A DNA stretch of 64,000 nucleotides from Talinum fruticosum (lineage: Eukaryota; Streptophyta; Magnoliopsida; Caryophyllales; Talinaceae). Position numbers and translations under genes: made by a program. The notes below the pieces were generated by a model. It ran no database searches and had not been told where the DNA came from. It saw nothing but the letters and a program-made list of their open reading frames with translations. The DNA lies in assembly GCA_021018815.1 (NCBI GenBank), contig JAITYX010000046.1, positions 4,343,501 through 4,407,500 of the forward strand. Direction: 5' to 3'. Positions 1-12,286 of this stretch are shown in pieces. The stretch's first letter is position 1, and each line of letters starts with the position of its first letter.

Positions 1-2486
1 TTACACATATTACTCGTAATAACGAAATCGGTGAAAGCGTAATAATATACTATAAATCTATATACTTTTCAATGAAATCTCTTGCAATGAAAAGATCATG
101 ACTCTTCAATCACTTAAAAGCACAATTTCACATTCATGAACAATTCTTTTGGGGTTAAAACAACTTTTCTTGGCCTTCGAGGATTCGAACTAGCACTTCT
201 TTAATTCGGGCGCGACCTCGACAAAAAGGCTCCGGGACCTATCTTCGGGAAGTCTTAGAACGGGCATCCCGCCTCTGCAGACCCTGTTAGAACCCTTCCC
301 TCGAAGTTTCTAGCTAGGCGTCCCCAGTTCGAACCCTTCGGTATGCTAAACGATTCGTAGCTTGTTGATTCAAAACTCTTTGCACATACTCATTCATCAC
401 ATTCACTTCACAGACTTTCTCAACGATTTAATATCAAGAAAGGCATGACACCATGGGTCACCCTTATAAATTCACTTTCTCAAATCATTTTAACACACTT
501 GGAAGGCATAGCACTACGTGCCATCCCTCCAAATTCAATTTCTCAATCAGCTTTGCTTCTTTAAAACAGAATCACGTTTGAAAGGTAATTCACAAGAAGT
601 TGCATTCAAGGATCATTTCACGTAAAATACTAAACTCCTTTCAAAACTACTTTTGAGCATCACGTAGAGCAATCACTTAACACGAATAGCCACCATTCAA
701 TGCAAGCAGTTATTCTTAACTCTTTCAAACTATACCTTTCTCAATCCACCACTCTAGTACGATTAATTTCCATTTTTTGAGCCACAATAACCACAAGTAA
801 TATTGTCTAATTCAACGTTCTCACTTTTCACAATTCATTGTCTTGACCTCAATTCCTCATTTTATGCCTCCACTTAATGACTCATCTTCTCACACTTTAC
901 CATCTTTGCTTCAATGTTTTCCGATTACACCTCCACATTACTAATCAACCTCTTCTTACTCATACTTAGTCAAATAGCTCTCATTCTTACTTCACTACTA
1001 AAATTCCTCTAACTCCCTCATCTCCAAGTGTAATTTGCTCTCATCTTAGGTTTCTATCCCATTAATCGTTCTTTCTTAACCAACTCAATCATATAGTTCT
1101 AAATTCTTTTTCATTGCTCCACTTCCACTGGCTCCGCTTATCATCGAATTTGGTTCAACCTCAAGGATTTAATTATCTCTTGGACTCAATTATCCCCACG
1201 CTCACCATTTCTTCATCTCTAAGTGCTAATTGAAATCTTCCTAACACTCTTTATACTTTACTCATTAATTCTCAAAATTAGTAGTTATCCCTTAATGTCG
1301 TAAATTCAATAATTTCTAAGGCTCGATCCGAAATATTAATTCTTAATTTATCCCAAGACCACAACGTACTCATCCCCAACTTAAATGAAATCTCGATAAT
1401 ATTCATTAGACCCAAGCAACCTAACTCTGTCTAAATTCCCGATTTACAATTCAAACTGAAACGACCACCAACTCCCTTCACGACTCCTAGTTCAACTTTC
1501 AGCGAGTTACTAAACTTGTTCAATAGCATACATGTTCAATATTCACAATCATGTTCAACAATCACGATAAACTCATTTGGATTTCGAAATTACTAATAGT
1601 TTAGAGTATAAGACTACCCACCGAAATTCTCGGGTTTGAGAAATAGATTGAGTATTCTGCGTGAGTCCGGTTCTAGCCTCTCGCTTCCTTTCGCTTCCCC
1701 TGTTCGGCTTGCCGTTTTGGTCCCTTGTTTCCCTCGGTTGCGCCCTCGAGTGCTCGCCGCCGGTCCTCCTCCCTTGCCGCCGCTTTCCTGGTTTCCAGCC
1801 TCTCGGACCCTCTCGCGCTTGTCCCTGCTTTGGGCCCTTCCTTCGCCCTCGCTCCGTCCCAGCCTCTCGCTCTCTTCCCTTCGCTTGCGCATCTTCGTGT
1901 CGCTGGCTACCGCCTTGGGTTCCGCAGTGGTCGTCGGTCCCTCTTGGTTTCGCTGGCCTTCGCGCGCTCTCCCCTTTCTCTCTTTCTCTCTCCCATTCGG
2001 CGCTCCCTCTTCCTTCCTCCTCTCGTTCGCTTGTTCTGCTTCTTCTTCCTTTGCTTTCCCTCGTCCCCCTCCCTTCAGTCCCTCCTTTATTTTATTTTTT
2101 AGTTCAACTCTCACCACCGCTAAATAAAAATCACCTCCCCTTCTATTGGACCTTCACTAAACCTCATTTATCTCTTCATGGCCAAAGTAATCTTCTTCCG
2201 CATAAAACAAATCCATGCCTCTCGCCTTTCATCTTCCCCTTATGCCTCTGCGTCCTAACTTATTTTAATACGTCGGCCACGACAATTCCTAATCACCAAA
2301 CGGTTTAGCCTAGATAGAAAAGGAGGCAATTCCCTTAATTTAGTTTATGCGACAGTAGCTCCGAAAGATTACTGAAGTAATACGTCCGGCGGTAAATAGA
2401 ATCGACCACTCACCCCTAGATGCATGGAATATTACTCAATAATTCTATGCTTTACACCTGCTTTTGTTAAAATTATGGGTATTACA
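1..2486 (-). mobile_element. Partial long LTR (retrotransposon family shared with 62947-64000)
   Basis: The first few hundred bases match the DNA from about 63517 onward, so the same repeat lies at both ends of the window. That second copy starts TGTAACACCCC, and this one ends GGGTATTACA at 2486, which gives short inverted termini typical of an LTR. The full LTR would be roughly 3 kb. No primer-binding site or purine tract follows 2486, so the right side is flanking DNA. Minus orientation is inferred: read on the minus strand, the termini and the distance to a splice-donor-like site (about 1621) match the LTRs at 38566-41192 and 44354-47189. Lineage is not identified. Confidence 0.6.
1636..2127. 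repeat. GC-rich pyrimidine-biased block inside the LTR
   Basis: The plus strand is strongly C/T-rich and stays open in several frames on both strands, giving Ser/Pro/Leu-rich or Arg/Glu/Gly-rich translations of 125-215 codons. No domain is visible. Openness of several frames at once points to base composition rather than selection. The minus-strand frame runs up to a splice-donor-like GGTGGGT. This mirrors the GC-rich leaders of the related LTRs at 39190-39480 and 44715-45348, so a transcribed leader exon is possible. Confidence 0.5.
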
Positions 2487-2594
2487 TTTTATTAATAATT
2501 TTATTTAGGAATTATTTTTAAACAATCCCGGATATTTTTTCACAAATGAAAAATAAAACAAATTAGGGTTTATTGATTCTACCGTAGGATTTTG

Positions 2595-3684
2595 GCAAAT
2601 TACGCATCCTAGTACTATATATTATTCGAAGGATATCATTAAGGACAAGGACCCAATTTGGCAACTTATTTAGTGGTTATAAGTTTCACAAAGAGTGAAA
2701 TTTTTCTTTGGTTGACTGCGTAGGATAGACTGATGACAAATGTTAATAGATACTCACGTGGATTACCCTACAATCCTTGTTGTAAGTCATGCCTCCAAGT
2801 GGATGAATCTACACTCCATGTACTTAGAGATTGCCTGAGAGAGAAGAATATTTGGCTGAAGTTGGTTCCTAACAACAATCAAACAAGTTTCTTCACTCGT
2901 TCATTAAAGGACTAGCCAGCTCGGAACATAAAAGGAAATGGAGAAATGTGGGATACATAGTTTGCAACGAGGCAATGGTGGTTGTGGAAATGGCACAAAA
3001 AATATATTTGGATGACCACGACTTCACTCCTTTAAATGCCCATATCTTTGTTCAAAACAAATGTGTAGAAACTTGGAAGGCCTTGGATCCACTCAAAAAT
3101 GGTAGCTCCTAGATAGGATAACAATGATTTATTCATCGGCTTGCTCATTCGGATGAGTGAGTTAAATTGAATGTGGATGGCGCGTCTCATGGTAATCCAA
3201 GGCCTAGAGGTGGGATGGATTTCTTTGAGGAAATTGGATCCGTGGATTTTGGGCTTGTTTTGGTATTTGTACGTTTGTTAATACCTAGTTATTGGCAATT
3301 CTACATGGACTTAAAGGTTATTGGGAGTTAGGTACTCACAATTTATTGATTCATATGGATTCGAATGTGATTATCAATAACGTCAAGACCCCCATTGATC
3401 AAGGTCAACCACACTTTTTCTTGATAAAAGAATGTCAACAGTTGTTCAAGGATCCAAAGTGGGTAGTTTCTATATAACACTTGTCATATAGAGGCGAATC
3501 GTGTTGTTGGTCACCTTGCTAATAGGGGTGTTGATCAAGGCACTTCTTTTGTTAACCTCAATTTTCTCCCGGCATCGATTAGGCATTTATTATGTAATGA
3601 TATTAGTGGTGTTGTTTGGCCATACTATTTGCGCGATTAATAATATTTAGGGGCTTTGCCCTCATTTACACCAAAAAAAAAAAA
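2595..3684 (+). pseudogene. LINE (plant L1-type) 3' fragment: RT C-terminal zinc region, RNase H, poly-A tail
   Basis: Translations carry the zf-RVT-like pattern of plant LINE reverse transcriptases (about 2733-2915, with CCKSCLQVDESTLHVLRDC). An RNase H domain follows: KLNVDGASHGNPRPRG near 3165-3210, then HGLKGYWELG and MDSNVI near 3300-3370, then ANRVADHLANRGVDQGT-like remnants to about 3550. The fragment ends GGGGCTTTGCCCTCATTTACACC and a 12-base poly-A at 3673-3684, the usual end of plant L1 elements. Stops and frameshifts interrupt it and the 5' part is missing, as expected for a 5'-truncated, dead insertion. Confidence 0.85.
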
Positions 3685-3685
3685 G

Positions 3686-4781
3686 AAAGGTGACTCAACT
3701 ACTTAGGCAGTCATTCTCAAAAAAATTTACCTAAAAATTATCATTATACAAAATAGGTGAGAGAGAAGTATAATACCATGGTATCACAAAATTGGTTAAG
3801 AAATGGAATGACCCAGTTGTGTCATCCAATCGACCACTTTATCGACTTCTCTAAAAATATGAGTGACAAAAACCTTATTACAATTTGAGCTAAGGCAATG
3901 GATATTTTGAACAGTATACTATATTTATTAAGAAATATGTATGGATTTGTTGATTGCTTGAATGATAATGTCATTATCTCCCTTAATTTATAAATTTTGG
4001 TTTTCTAACTTTGAGACTTTTTAAGATTGATTCTTAGTGTCATTGCTTCTCCCATTAAAATCGAGGCCTTACCCAAGTTACTTTTATCCACCTTATGTAG
4101 ACCTTCCATCTAATGTCTTCTTAAAAAATGTAGGCAAATTATTATTTGTTGATCTATCAAAATTTAATTTGATAAGCTTTATCTCGAGGTGCTCCCATTT
4201 GACCGAGTGAGCGTGCAAAATGAGTGGAGACATTGGAGTTGAGTCGTAGATTGCCATGATGCTGAAACTATGTCTAGCTTGCCACTCTGCAAATGCTCAC
4301 CTTGCTCGAACAACGATCCTAGTGGGATCGAAAACTTCGTTTATTGAAGGTACTTGTTTTTCGCTCTTTTTAAATGAGCTAATAAAAAAATTACAACTCG
4401 TTAAAATTCCTTATGCCAAGTGGAAGTTTGGATTTGCGAAATAAGAGAATGTCATTTATTTTATATCTTTTCATGTTTGAATTAGAAAATAATCCAATTA
4501 AATCTTATGTTAGATTTTTAATAGAAGTTATACATATATAAAAGAAAAAAAACTTTTCATGGCTACCCGTAAAATTTGAGATCATATTCAAATTAGAGAG
4601 ATTAGTTCTCGTAGTCCATAATGAAGATTAATCTACAACTTATTAAGAGTAATCCACAAAATCTTATTTCTATAGTAGAGAATTTAAAACAAAAAAAGGA
4701 AAAATAAGTCTACCTTTGTTGCGATAATAGAGGACAATAACGGAGGAAAAAACATGAAAGAAAAAAGGATTTAGAATTGTG

Positions 4782-4867
<86 letters not shown>

Positions 4868-4939
4868 AATTTTAAAAAATTAAAGTCGAAGACCTTTAAG
4901 TTTTAAAGAATTTACAAATTATTGACTCGTGACATCATC
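3686..4939. other. AT-rich intergenic DNA, no gene recognised
   Basis: No convincing coding region. A 62-codon frame at 4256-4444 has no recognisable motif. The stretch holds the AT/AG microsatellite at 4788-4863. Confidence 0.6.
4788..4863. repeat. Compound (AT)n(AG)n microsatellite
   Basis: About 22 AT units pass directly into about 16 AG units. Confidence 0.95.
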
Positions 4940-4944
4940 ACCTC

Positions 4945-6517
4945 TAAAGGTTTGCTCGGGAGAGTCTCAGTCACCCTAGAGGGGGTGAATAGGGTGATGG
5001 AAGTTTTTCGTGGAAACTTTAGCTCTTCCGTTAAAAACAAGACAGAGACAGATTCCGAGTCTATCAACAGGGTCGAAAAGATTTAACTAAGAAGGCTATT
5101 AAGCGAGAATGAGCAAGAGTCAGTAAAGCTGTCTCGAGTCTAGAATGAACTCGGAAAGATAACACTTAGAGATTACGTGGAAACCCTCCTGGGGCAGAAA
5201 ACCACGGACCGTGCCAATCCGGACACGAATTCAAATTCACTATTTTGAGTCCACAAAATACCGGAACCGACTAAACCCGAGTTGCTCCCTTAGACAACTC
5301 TATACAAGTTTTCCCAGCACTCGAAATTCCCTTATCCGATCTAGTACTTCCTAGTTAAGATAACCCTTACGAGTTAGGGACAACTAAGCTGAGTTAACCC
5401 TTACAGCTTAGTCAAGGGACCTTACAAAGAATGTAAGAAAGAGTTTGTAATCGAGTACAAGACCTTACAACTCGAAAGTAATGAATTACAGAGTGGGAGT
5501 TGTAAGTTGAAGATTGAAAGCAAATACAATAACTTTGAGCAAGTATGTGTATTAACAATATGTTCGGCAATCTTCAAGTCTTGTGAGATGGCTTCTATTT
5601 ATAGATGACCGGGCAGAATAGCCGTTATCTTCTTCTGCCGACCGAGAGTCCTTTGTGACCGTTGATAGAAGCTTTCGAGTCACTCGGAAAGTATCCGTTG
5701 TAATATGAACGTTGGACAACGGTTTAACTCTTCTTGGAAGTCCCGAAACCATTAGCGGTGTCTTGAAAGATAAGGTGGAAACCACCGTTAAGCTTGGCGT
5801 TCCAGTTTTCCAGATTTGGAAACAAACAGCCTCGACACACTCATCGGGACTGGAGCGAGAGAAGGTGAAGAGCCATGTCTGCTTGGTGATTTGACGTTAC
5901 GAAGCCGGTTACTTTTGTAGTTTGAAAAGTGTATCCTCGATTGAATAACCTACAAAAGTAAATCAATTTTGGTTCTCAAAGTATAAAATACTTTGGCCCA
6001 AGATTAGACACGAGATAATAAAATAATTACGATAAATAAACCAACTGATTATCCGAGTCGAAACCGAATGGAATTTTCTAAGTCCAATATACATGATACT
6101 CGGAATTCCATCCGACTTAGTCTAAGCGAAGAATCAAGTTCAATAAAGAATATCGGAGAGAATTAACTTGATATAGACTAAGCATAAAACAAGCTAAAAA
6201 TACCGACTATAACAAAATAGGACTTATAACCACAAGTCGATTCCGAGTGAGAAAAGACGAAATACTAGTCTATTCAATCTGCGATTAATGCGAGTGATGC
6301 TTGGACTCGGAACAAAGAACCGGTTTTACGAGTCGACTACGGATAAGCAAGAAATATAATAAGTAATATCCGTATCACTCGGAAAGATACTATTTTACTC
6401 AAAGAAGTTTCGAGATACGAGAGAATGCCTTGGAATCAAAACTCGTAGGTATGAGATTGTTATACCCGATTCCTTTTATACAACTCGGAAAAGTATTGAG
6501 CAGTGTCCGAGTCTTCA
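4945..6517. mobile_element. Solo LTR, 1.57 kb, first of two copies
   Basis: Collinear over its whole length with 55114-56685. Here the ends are TAAAGG...TCTTCA (in the other copy TGAAGG...TCTTCA, a TG...CA terminus). The 5-bp duplication ACCTC lies at 4940-4944 and 6518-6522. The start carries the phrase CCTAGAGGGGGTGAATAGGG, often seen at the start of Ty1/Copia LTRs in plants; that assignment is from memory. No PBS, PPT or internal domain is attached, so it is a solo LTR left by LTR-LTR recombination. The TG to TA change at the first bases suggests age. Confidence 0.88.
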
Positions 6518-6719
6518 ACCTCACCCAAAATTATATATTTACTTATTTAACCATAGGTAAAGGGTGCTTCAAACTATTATATTTGTTTATGAAGGATGAT
6601 TAAAATAATTTTTCATAGTGAGGGGCTAAAAAACATTTAACCATAGTTCAAAAGTGATATATATTTAAATTTTAAAATTTATATTATACAAGCTCATGCA
6701 CAAGAGTTATGTACACACC

Positions 6720-7358
6720 TAAATTTGAACATGAGTCGAGTTGAGCCCGAGCTTGGCATGTGCACAGCTCGACTCGTTAACTTTTTCATAAGCTCGACTC
6801 GGCTCACAAGCTTGTCGAACCTAAAAATTTGGGCTCAAGACTTGACTCGCTTAAACTCACAAGCTCTCCTGAGCTTTCACAAGTCCATACTTCACTTGTT
6901 TTCACTATATTTTGCTACAAATCAAAATGATCAAAATTGAATTCAAATCCGTAATGTCAAAGAAATAAATATATTGTAGTCAATAATCATATAAGATTGA
7001 AAAGTCACTAGAATTAAAGAACGATAATAATGAAAAACAAGAAAGTTCATACTAGCTGAGTATGATATCTCGTTGTTATTTTTTAAGATGTAATAGAATA
7101 AAAAAAAAGTGACTTATAAAATACATTCCTAGTTTTATTAATCATATACATAATCCAATTTTTGAAATTGTATTACATGTCGAGCCTAATATGTACCCTC
7201 CCTCCTCTTTACGAGCCTCATGAGCTTAGGAAGTTCTTATTTGTAAAACGAGGTCGAACCCAATCTTACTTGAGTTTTTTCGAGTTGAGCTTTTCCAAAC
7301 TTCCCGCCAAGCTAGCGCACGAGTTCTCACGAGCAGACCCGACTCATTTCCACCTCTA
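6720..7358. mobile_element. Non-autonomous hAT-like element, 639 bp
   Basis: Imperfect terminal inverted repeats: left TAAATTTGAACATGAGTCG, right (reverse complement) TAGAGGTGGAAATGAGTCG. Flanking 8-bp direct repeats are TACACACC at 6712-6719 and TACACACT at 7359-7366 (7 of 8 match), the size made by hAT transposases. The subterminal regions are full of GAGCTCG/CGAGCC-type motifs in inverted orientation, a common pattern in plant hAT MITEs. No transposase is present. Confidence 0.65.
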
Positions 7359-7366
7359 TACACACT

Positions 7367-8250
7367 CATTAAAACATGCACAAAAATACGCACATTTTCT
7401 CAAATGTAAATCTGCTCCCCAACATCATATATTACTTATTATCATTACTAACAAAAGACAAGAGTTGACCAGTTGTGTTCTCATTGCATACCTCAAAGGA
7501 CTTGAATTCCTGTCATCCAAAAGTTTTATTGTTTTTGGAAAGTTTGATATATATTTATTTATTGCATTTACTCTAAATTGAGAAGTATTAGTCTTTACTT
7601 TCCATTTCTTAAATCAATAGTTCAAAGTATTCTTCAAAAGCTTTATAAATTTTGGTCGATAATGTTTTTAGTGAATAATAAGTTATTTTCTAGTATATAG
7701 TAGATCATAAATAGTATTTGGTGAATGATGTTTTTGGTGAGTAACGGTTAATTTTTAACAAATTTTTTCATGAATAATAGAAAACTTTTTAGTGAAATAA
7801 CAGGTAAATTTTTGGTAAATAATAAGTTGCTAACAATTTTAGTGGATAATTGTTTTGGTAAACAATAGGTTAATTTTTGATAAATAATAAAACACTTTTT
7901 ATTGAACCGCAGGCCACTATATATTGAATCATTTTTGGACTAAAAATTCAACATAATATTTCAAGAAAAACTAAGTAAATATTGAAGGAAAAAATTTAAA
8001 AGTTAGGATAAGCGAATAATGCAAAAATAAAAATAAAAAAATTAAATGGTTAATTCGTTGTTGAGTCGGTGAGATTCATGTCAATTGATACATGAGCCTT
8101 ACTTGTTAGGGTGTTGGGCTTGAGTTTGTGAGTTGCGTCTACATGTTGGGTTATAGTGTGTATAATAGCATTGTAAGGGATGTAGTATAATAACTTGTGT
8201 AACATTATACTCCATCTGTCTTAAAATAATTCTAGTTTTGGGATTATAAG
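7367..8250. other. AT-rich intergenic DNA, no gene seen
   Basis: Contains loosely repeated 'gtgaataata...ttttggta' phrases between 7640 and 7920, suggesting an old degenerate tandem repeat. No coding signal. Confidence 0.5.
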
Positions 8251-8457
8251 ATAATAGCTCTATTCCATTTAAATTTACCTTACAATGTTATAACTCGTTA
8301 TAATTACCAACAATTCGTTATAAAAAGGGTTATTGGAGGGGTTTGGACGATTATATATCATACTATAACTTTAATCAGCCTTATACTATACTTTAAATAT
8401 ATTTATCATACCTAAACCAAACCCTTTTTTTTGGACAATTTTAAACTAAAATATGAT

Positions 8458-9109
8458 TGTAGGAGGCGAAAATTCGTTAGCCAATTATATGTCGCCACGT
8501 GGAAAATTAATTATTTTTATTCCACCTATTGCGAATTGCCACGTGTAAAATTGGTCTTGGAAAGCCTTTCAAATTAAAATCAAAAGAAATCAAAATCCGA
8601 CCAATTAGAATTTGCCACGTGTCGTTGATGATGCAAGTAAATAATAAATATTTCTTTTAAGAAATAATTACTAAATTATAGGCCCGGGCCCAAACCCCAA
8701 ACCAAACCGTAACTTCAAAAAGTTATAAATAGAGGTCATTTCCTCATTTCTTCACACATTCAAGCATCTGCGAAATCTAGAGCTCAAACTGCAAATAACA
8801 TCCAGCTACCAAGCGCCAAGGATCAAAGTCCGCAACCCTTCGTAAATCGAGTCAACGATTCAAATTCAAAACTCTCAAGCACATCCAAATCAAGAACCAC
8901 TTAGTGTTCATCATTTGGCTCTTCATCAACGTTCGAGATCAAGCTACGACGCCCTCGAATAGTTCAAGTTACAAGGAGATTAAATCGGAGGATTACGGTT
9001 ATTGTATTCAATACGGAGAATGTACCCATTAAACAAAAATCAATACAAATTATATTTATTTCCTAATTTCCTGTCTCTATTTATTTTAGACTCGAAATTT
9101 GTGTTTACA
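8458..9109 (+). repeat. 5' LTR of the Tat-type element
   Basis: 652 bp, TG...CA ends, aligning along its whole length with 15745-16389 with scattered substitutions and small indels. Contains three CACGTG motifs and a TATA box. Confidence 0.92.
8496..8730 (+). promoter_or_regulatory. LTR promoter with three G-box (CACGTG) motifs and TATA box
   Basis: CACGTG lies at 8496-8501, 8540-8545 and 8616-8621, each in the context GCCACGTG[G/T]. TATAAAT follows at 8724-8730. All three are kept in the 3' LTR (15783-15788, 15827-15832, 15902-15907), together with a TATATATA box. In plants the G-box binds bZIP and bHLH factors; ACGT-core sites of this form also act as ABA-response elements. Activity is inferred, not shown. 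Confidence 0.6.
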
Positions 9110-9114
9110 AATTT

Positions 9115-9132
9115 TGGCACGACCGGTGGGAC
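9115..9132 (+). promoter_or_regulatory. Primer-binding site of the Tat-type element
   Basis: TGGCACGACCGGTGGGAC begins five bases after the LTR end. It has the form of PBSs seen in plant Tat-type elements. I cannot assign the primer tRNA with certainty. Confidence 0.65.
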
Positions 9133-9191
9133 TTCTCCGCCTCTCATCTCTTTCTCCAAACAAATCAACACTTTTCACCTTTGAAGAATAC

Positions 9192-11780
9192 ATGGCTCCC
9201 AAGAGTGCCGTCGCTCAATCTTCAAAGAACAAAACTACTCGGATCCACTTCTCGTGGATCCACCAACGCCGACGATACATCTAGCGAGAATGATAACCGA
9301 AGTATGGAAAGAGCTGCTGCCGCTGTTGCTACAAAAGAACCAAGTGTAGTTGCACCATTATAGCTACGTTCAATTCGAAGCCTTGACTCCAACCTCGCTC
9401 AAGGGAGTTAATCAAACCGGGTCGCATATCGATCCGAAGGAGAGAGTTGTTCCTGTTTTCAACTTGAAGTAGACGATTCCTCGCGGGATGGATGAACTCC
9501 AAGCTCACACCAACCCTATCTTCATGCTTTCCGGTGAAGAAGCCGATGGCTATGCCAGTGGGGATTCTACACCTCCATCTCCCAAAGGCTCGCTGTTCTC
9601 TCATTCCGAAGCTAAATCCTCCGACACTCGTCATTATGCCGATAATGGTGACCGGAGCTATGAATATTGAAGAACAAATAAATGAGATGAAGGAAACACT
9701 AGCAAGACTTACTAAAGAGAGCGCAGAAAAGGATGCACAAATCAAGCTTCAAAGCGAGCAAATTGCTAGCCTAACAAAGAAGTTGGAGAAGAAGTCATCC
9801 GAAGCTTCTAACAAAGGCTCGGACAACGAGGGGTCCGATAAGGAATCCAACCACGATGAAGAATCCGACAATGAACCGAAAGAGACTTCACCGACTTTAA
9901 TATCCGTTGAACAAATCCATAACTTAATTGCAAAGGCAGTCAAGAATCAGCTAGGAGAAGGGTCTCGTAAGTCTCATCTCGTACACGAAGCCCTACACTA
10001 AGAGGATTGATGCCCTAAGAATGCCTCATGGATATCAACCACCGAAATTCCAACAGTTTGATGGTAAAGGCAATCCTAAGCAACACATTGCGTACTTCAT
10101 CGAAACATGCAGCAATGCTGGCACGGAAGGAGATAGGTTGGTAAAGCGGTTCATTAGAACTCTTAAAGGAATTGCTTTTGATTGGTACATGGACTTAAAG
10201 CCGGAATCCATCAACAATCGGGAGCGAGATGGAACAAGAATTCCTTAACGAGGTTCTATAGCACCCAACGCATTGTTAGTATGACGGAGCTTACTAATGC
10301 AAGGCAGCGAAAAGAGGAACCAGTTCTCGAGTACATCAATCGCTGGAGAGCCCTTAGCCTCGAATACAAGGATAGATTGTCCGAAGCATCTGCTGTGGAA
10401 ATGTGCACTCATGGCATGGAATAGGACTTGCTTTACATTCTCGCAGTGAGCAAGCGAAGAACTTTTCGGGATTTGGCTACTAAGGCTCATGACATTGAAA
10501 TGACAATAATAGGCCGTCGTAACAAGTCTTCCTCCTCATATGAATCAAAGAAAGATCGAGGCGAGTACAAGAATAGTACTAAGTCTTCAAAAACAGAGTC
10601 AATGTATTTCCACTGGAGAGCCAGTGCAAATTTCTGGAAAGCCGGTGCAAATTTCCGGAAAGCCCAAGTCAAAGCAAAAGAATATCATATACTCTAAGGA
10701 TGTCGCGAAGAAGTGTCCCACGCTAAAAGAGCTTCAGGAGAAGAAGTACCCATTCCTAGACTCGGACTTGTCGGGAATGTTAGATGACTTGTTAGAAAAT
10801 AAGGTGATTGAACTTCCGAACCAAAACGGCCGTAAGAAGCGTAAAAGACTTCGATCCAAAATATTGTCGATACCATAGGGTTATTAGTCACCCTCTTGAG
10901 AAGTGTATCACACTCAAGGAACACATTATGCGATTGGCCAAAGATGGAAAGATCATATTAGATGTAGATGACACAGCCGAGACCAATTGTACCTCCATCC
11001 AACTAGAGAACCCTCCAACTCGGCCTCCCAAAATAGAGTTGCTTACACTTCAATTTGGAAATCTGGAACTAGTGATCTTGCCATTAACGGTACAAGCACC
11101 GAATATGGAAGTCAATCCTACTCGTCGAAGGCCAAGGAGACAAAGTCATGTTCAATCACCATTTGTCCATCGCAGAAAAGGCAAAGCAAAAGGAAGAATC
11201 CTAGGCATATGAAGAACAAGAAAAGGTCAAAGGTAAGCAAAAAATGAGAAATCCAACTTGTTAACTTATTTGAACAAGAGCCACTTGTTCCAATCACCTT
11301 AGAGGAGTTCTTCCCGACAAATTTCTTGAAGAAAGTCACGGTGAACATGACTTCGTGTTTAGAACTCGAAGATGAAGAAGAGGTGGAGGACAATGATGAT
11401 GAAGATGTCCAACCTACCGCAAGGTCCTCGGTGTTCGATAGGTTGCGCTTGTCTACCTCGTAAAGACGCCCTTCCGTGTTCACGAGAATAGGGGAGGCCA
11501 AAATCCCAAACCCTCGGTATTCTATAGAATAAAAGGAAGCGGGAAGTCGGGACCTTTAGTTTTCAAGCAAAATCAAGAAGGAAAAAGATGTGTTTAAGTC
11601 ATCGCCAGCTCAACGGAAAGACTCGGTGTTCTATCGTCTTGGCGATACAAATGAAGTACAAAGTTCTATCCCTTCCCGCATGAAGCACGTCTCAACACTC
11701 GGACGTAAAGACAGATGGCTCACCGAGAGTAAAAGGACGCACCGTGGTCCTTACGAGTCAACCAGGTGATTCTAAGCCCA
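9192..11780 (+). pseudogene. Tat-type gag relic
   Basis: A start at 9192 (MAPKSAVAQSSKNK) opens a fragmented gag. A Lys/Glu/Ser-rich coiled coil lies at about 9655-9960 (INEMKETLARLTKESAEKDA). The retrotransposon gag domain starts at 10021 with YQPPKFQQFDGKGNPKQHI and continues through RALSLEYKDRLSEASAVEMC to about 10500. A Cys/His motif (YCRYHRVISHPLEKC, near 10875-10915) and acidic, Ser-rich segments with SVFDRL and IPSRMK phrases run to about 11760. At least two one-base shifts lie near 10224-10240, and stops occur elsewhere. Structural nucleocapsid role is inferred from the family; this copy cannot make a full protein as written. Confidence 0.85.
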
Positions 11781-11819
11781 ACAAAAGTTAGAATATTATC
11801 ACGGGCATTAAAAAATAAT

Positions 11820-12010
11820 TTTGATCGCGTTCGTCTAAAGTAGAAGATCGTGTACTTCTAATAAGAAGACGATCATCATGTCTCGGAAGATTGGAATCAA
11901 GATCACTTCAAAGTGGGAGGATCCCTATGTGGTGCGAGAAGTCTACATGAATTGTGCCTACAAGACAAGTCGATATCGAAAGGGTATGAGTTGATCCCGT
12001 AAATGGAAAA
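11820..12010 (+). pseudogene. Integrase C-terminal remnant joined to the gag end
   Basis: From about 11878 the translation ITSKWEDPYVVREVYMNCAYK matches the conserved C-terminal end of plant Ty3 integrases (KWxGPYVVxEVYxNGAYK), and decayed sequence continues to about 12010. Gag ends only some tens of bases upstream. Everything normally between (protease, RT, RNase H, integrase core) has therefore been deleted, with the junction at roughly 11770-11830. Confidence 0.75.
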
Positions 12011-12286
12011 TTCTTGAAGTTTTATTATTCTTAAACATTGTTGCATGTAAGCTCCTAAGCAAGAGCCTAAACCGCTCATTTTTGCAAGTTGAAATTAAAT
12101 GTACTACTCCTAGCCCACAAGAGTATAAACTGTGAACGGTGAAAAATTTCAATAAAATAATTCATTCCTTTCAGTTTTACGTCCGGCTTGATCCTTTAGG
12201 TATTATATTCCCTTGAGGTACATAGGTAGTTTAAGAATAAACTTGAGCACACACACAAAAAAAAATGCCGAACATAAAATAATATC

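Noticed and set aside
170..360. tRNA-like GGATTCGAACTAG and AGTTCGAACCC motifs
   Set aside because: Only T-loop-like words; no acceptor stem or D-arm could be folded around them.
1614..2308. Overlapping frames of 125-215 codons on both strands
   Set aside because: Open on both strands at once in GC-rich pyrimidine-biased DNA, no domain, inside an LTR; composition effect, though a leader peptide is not excluded.
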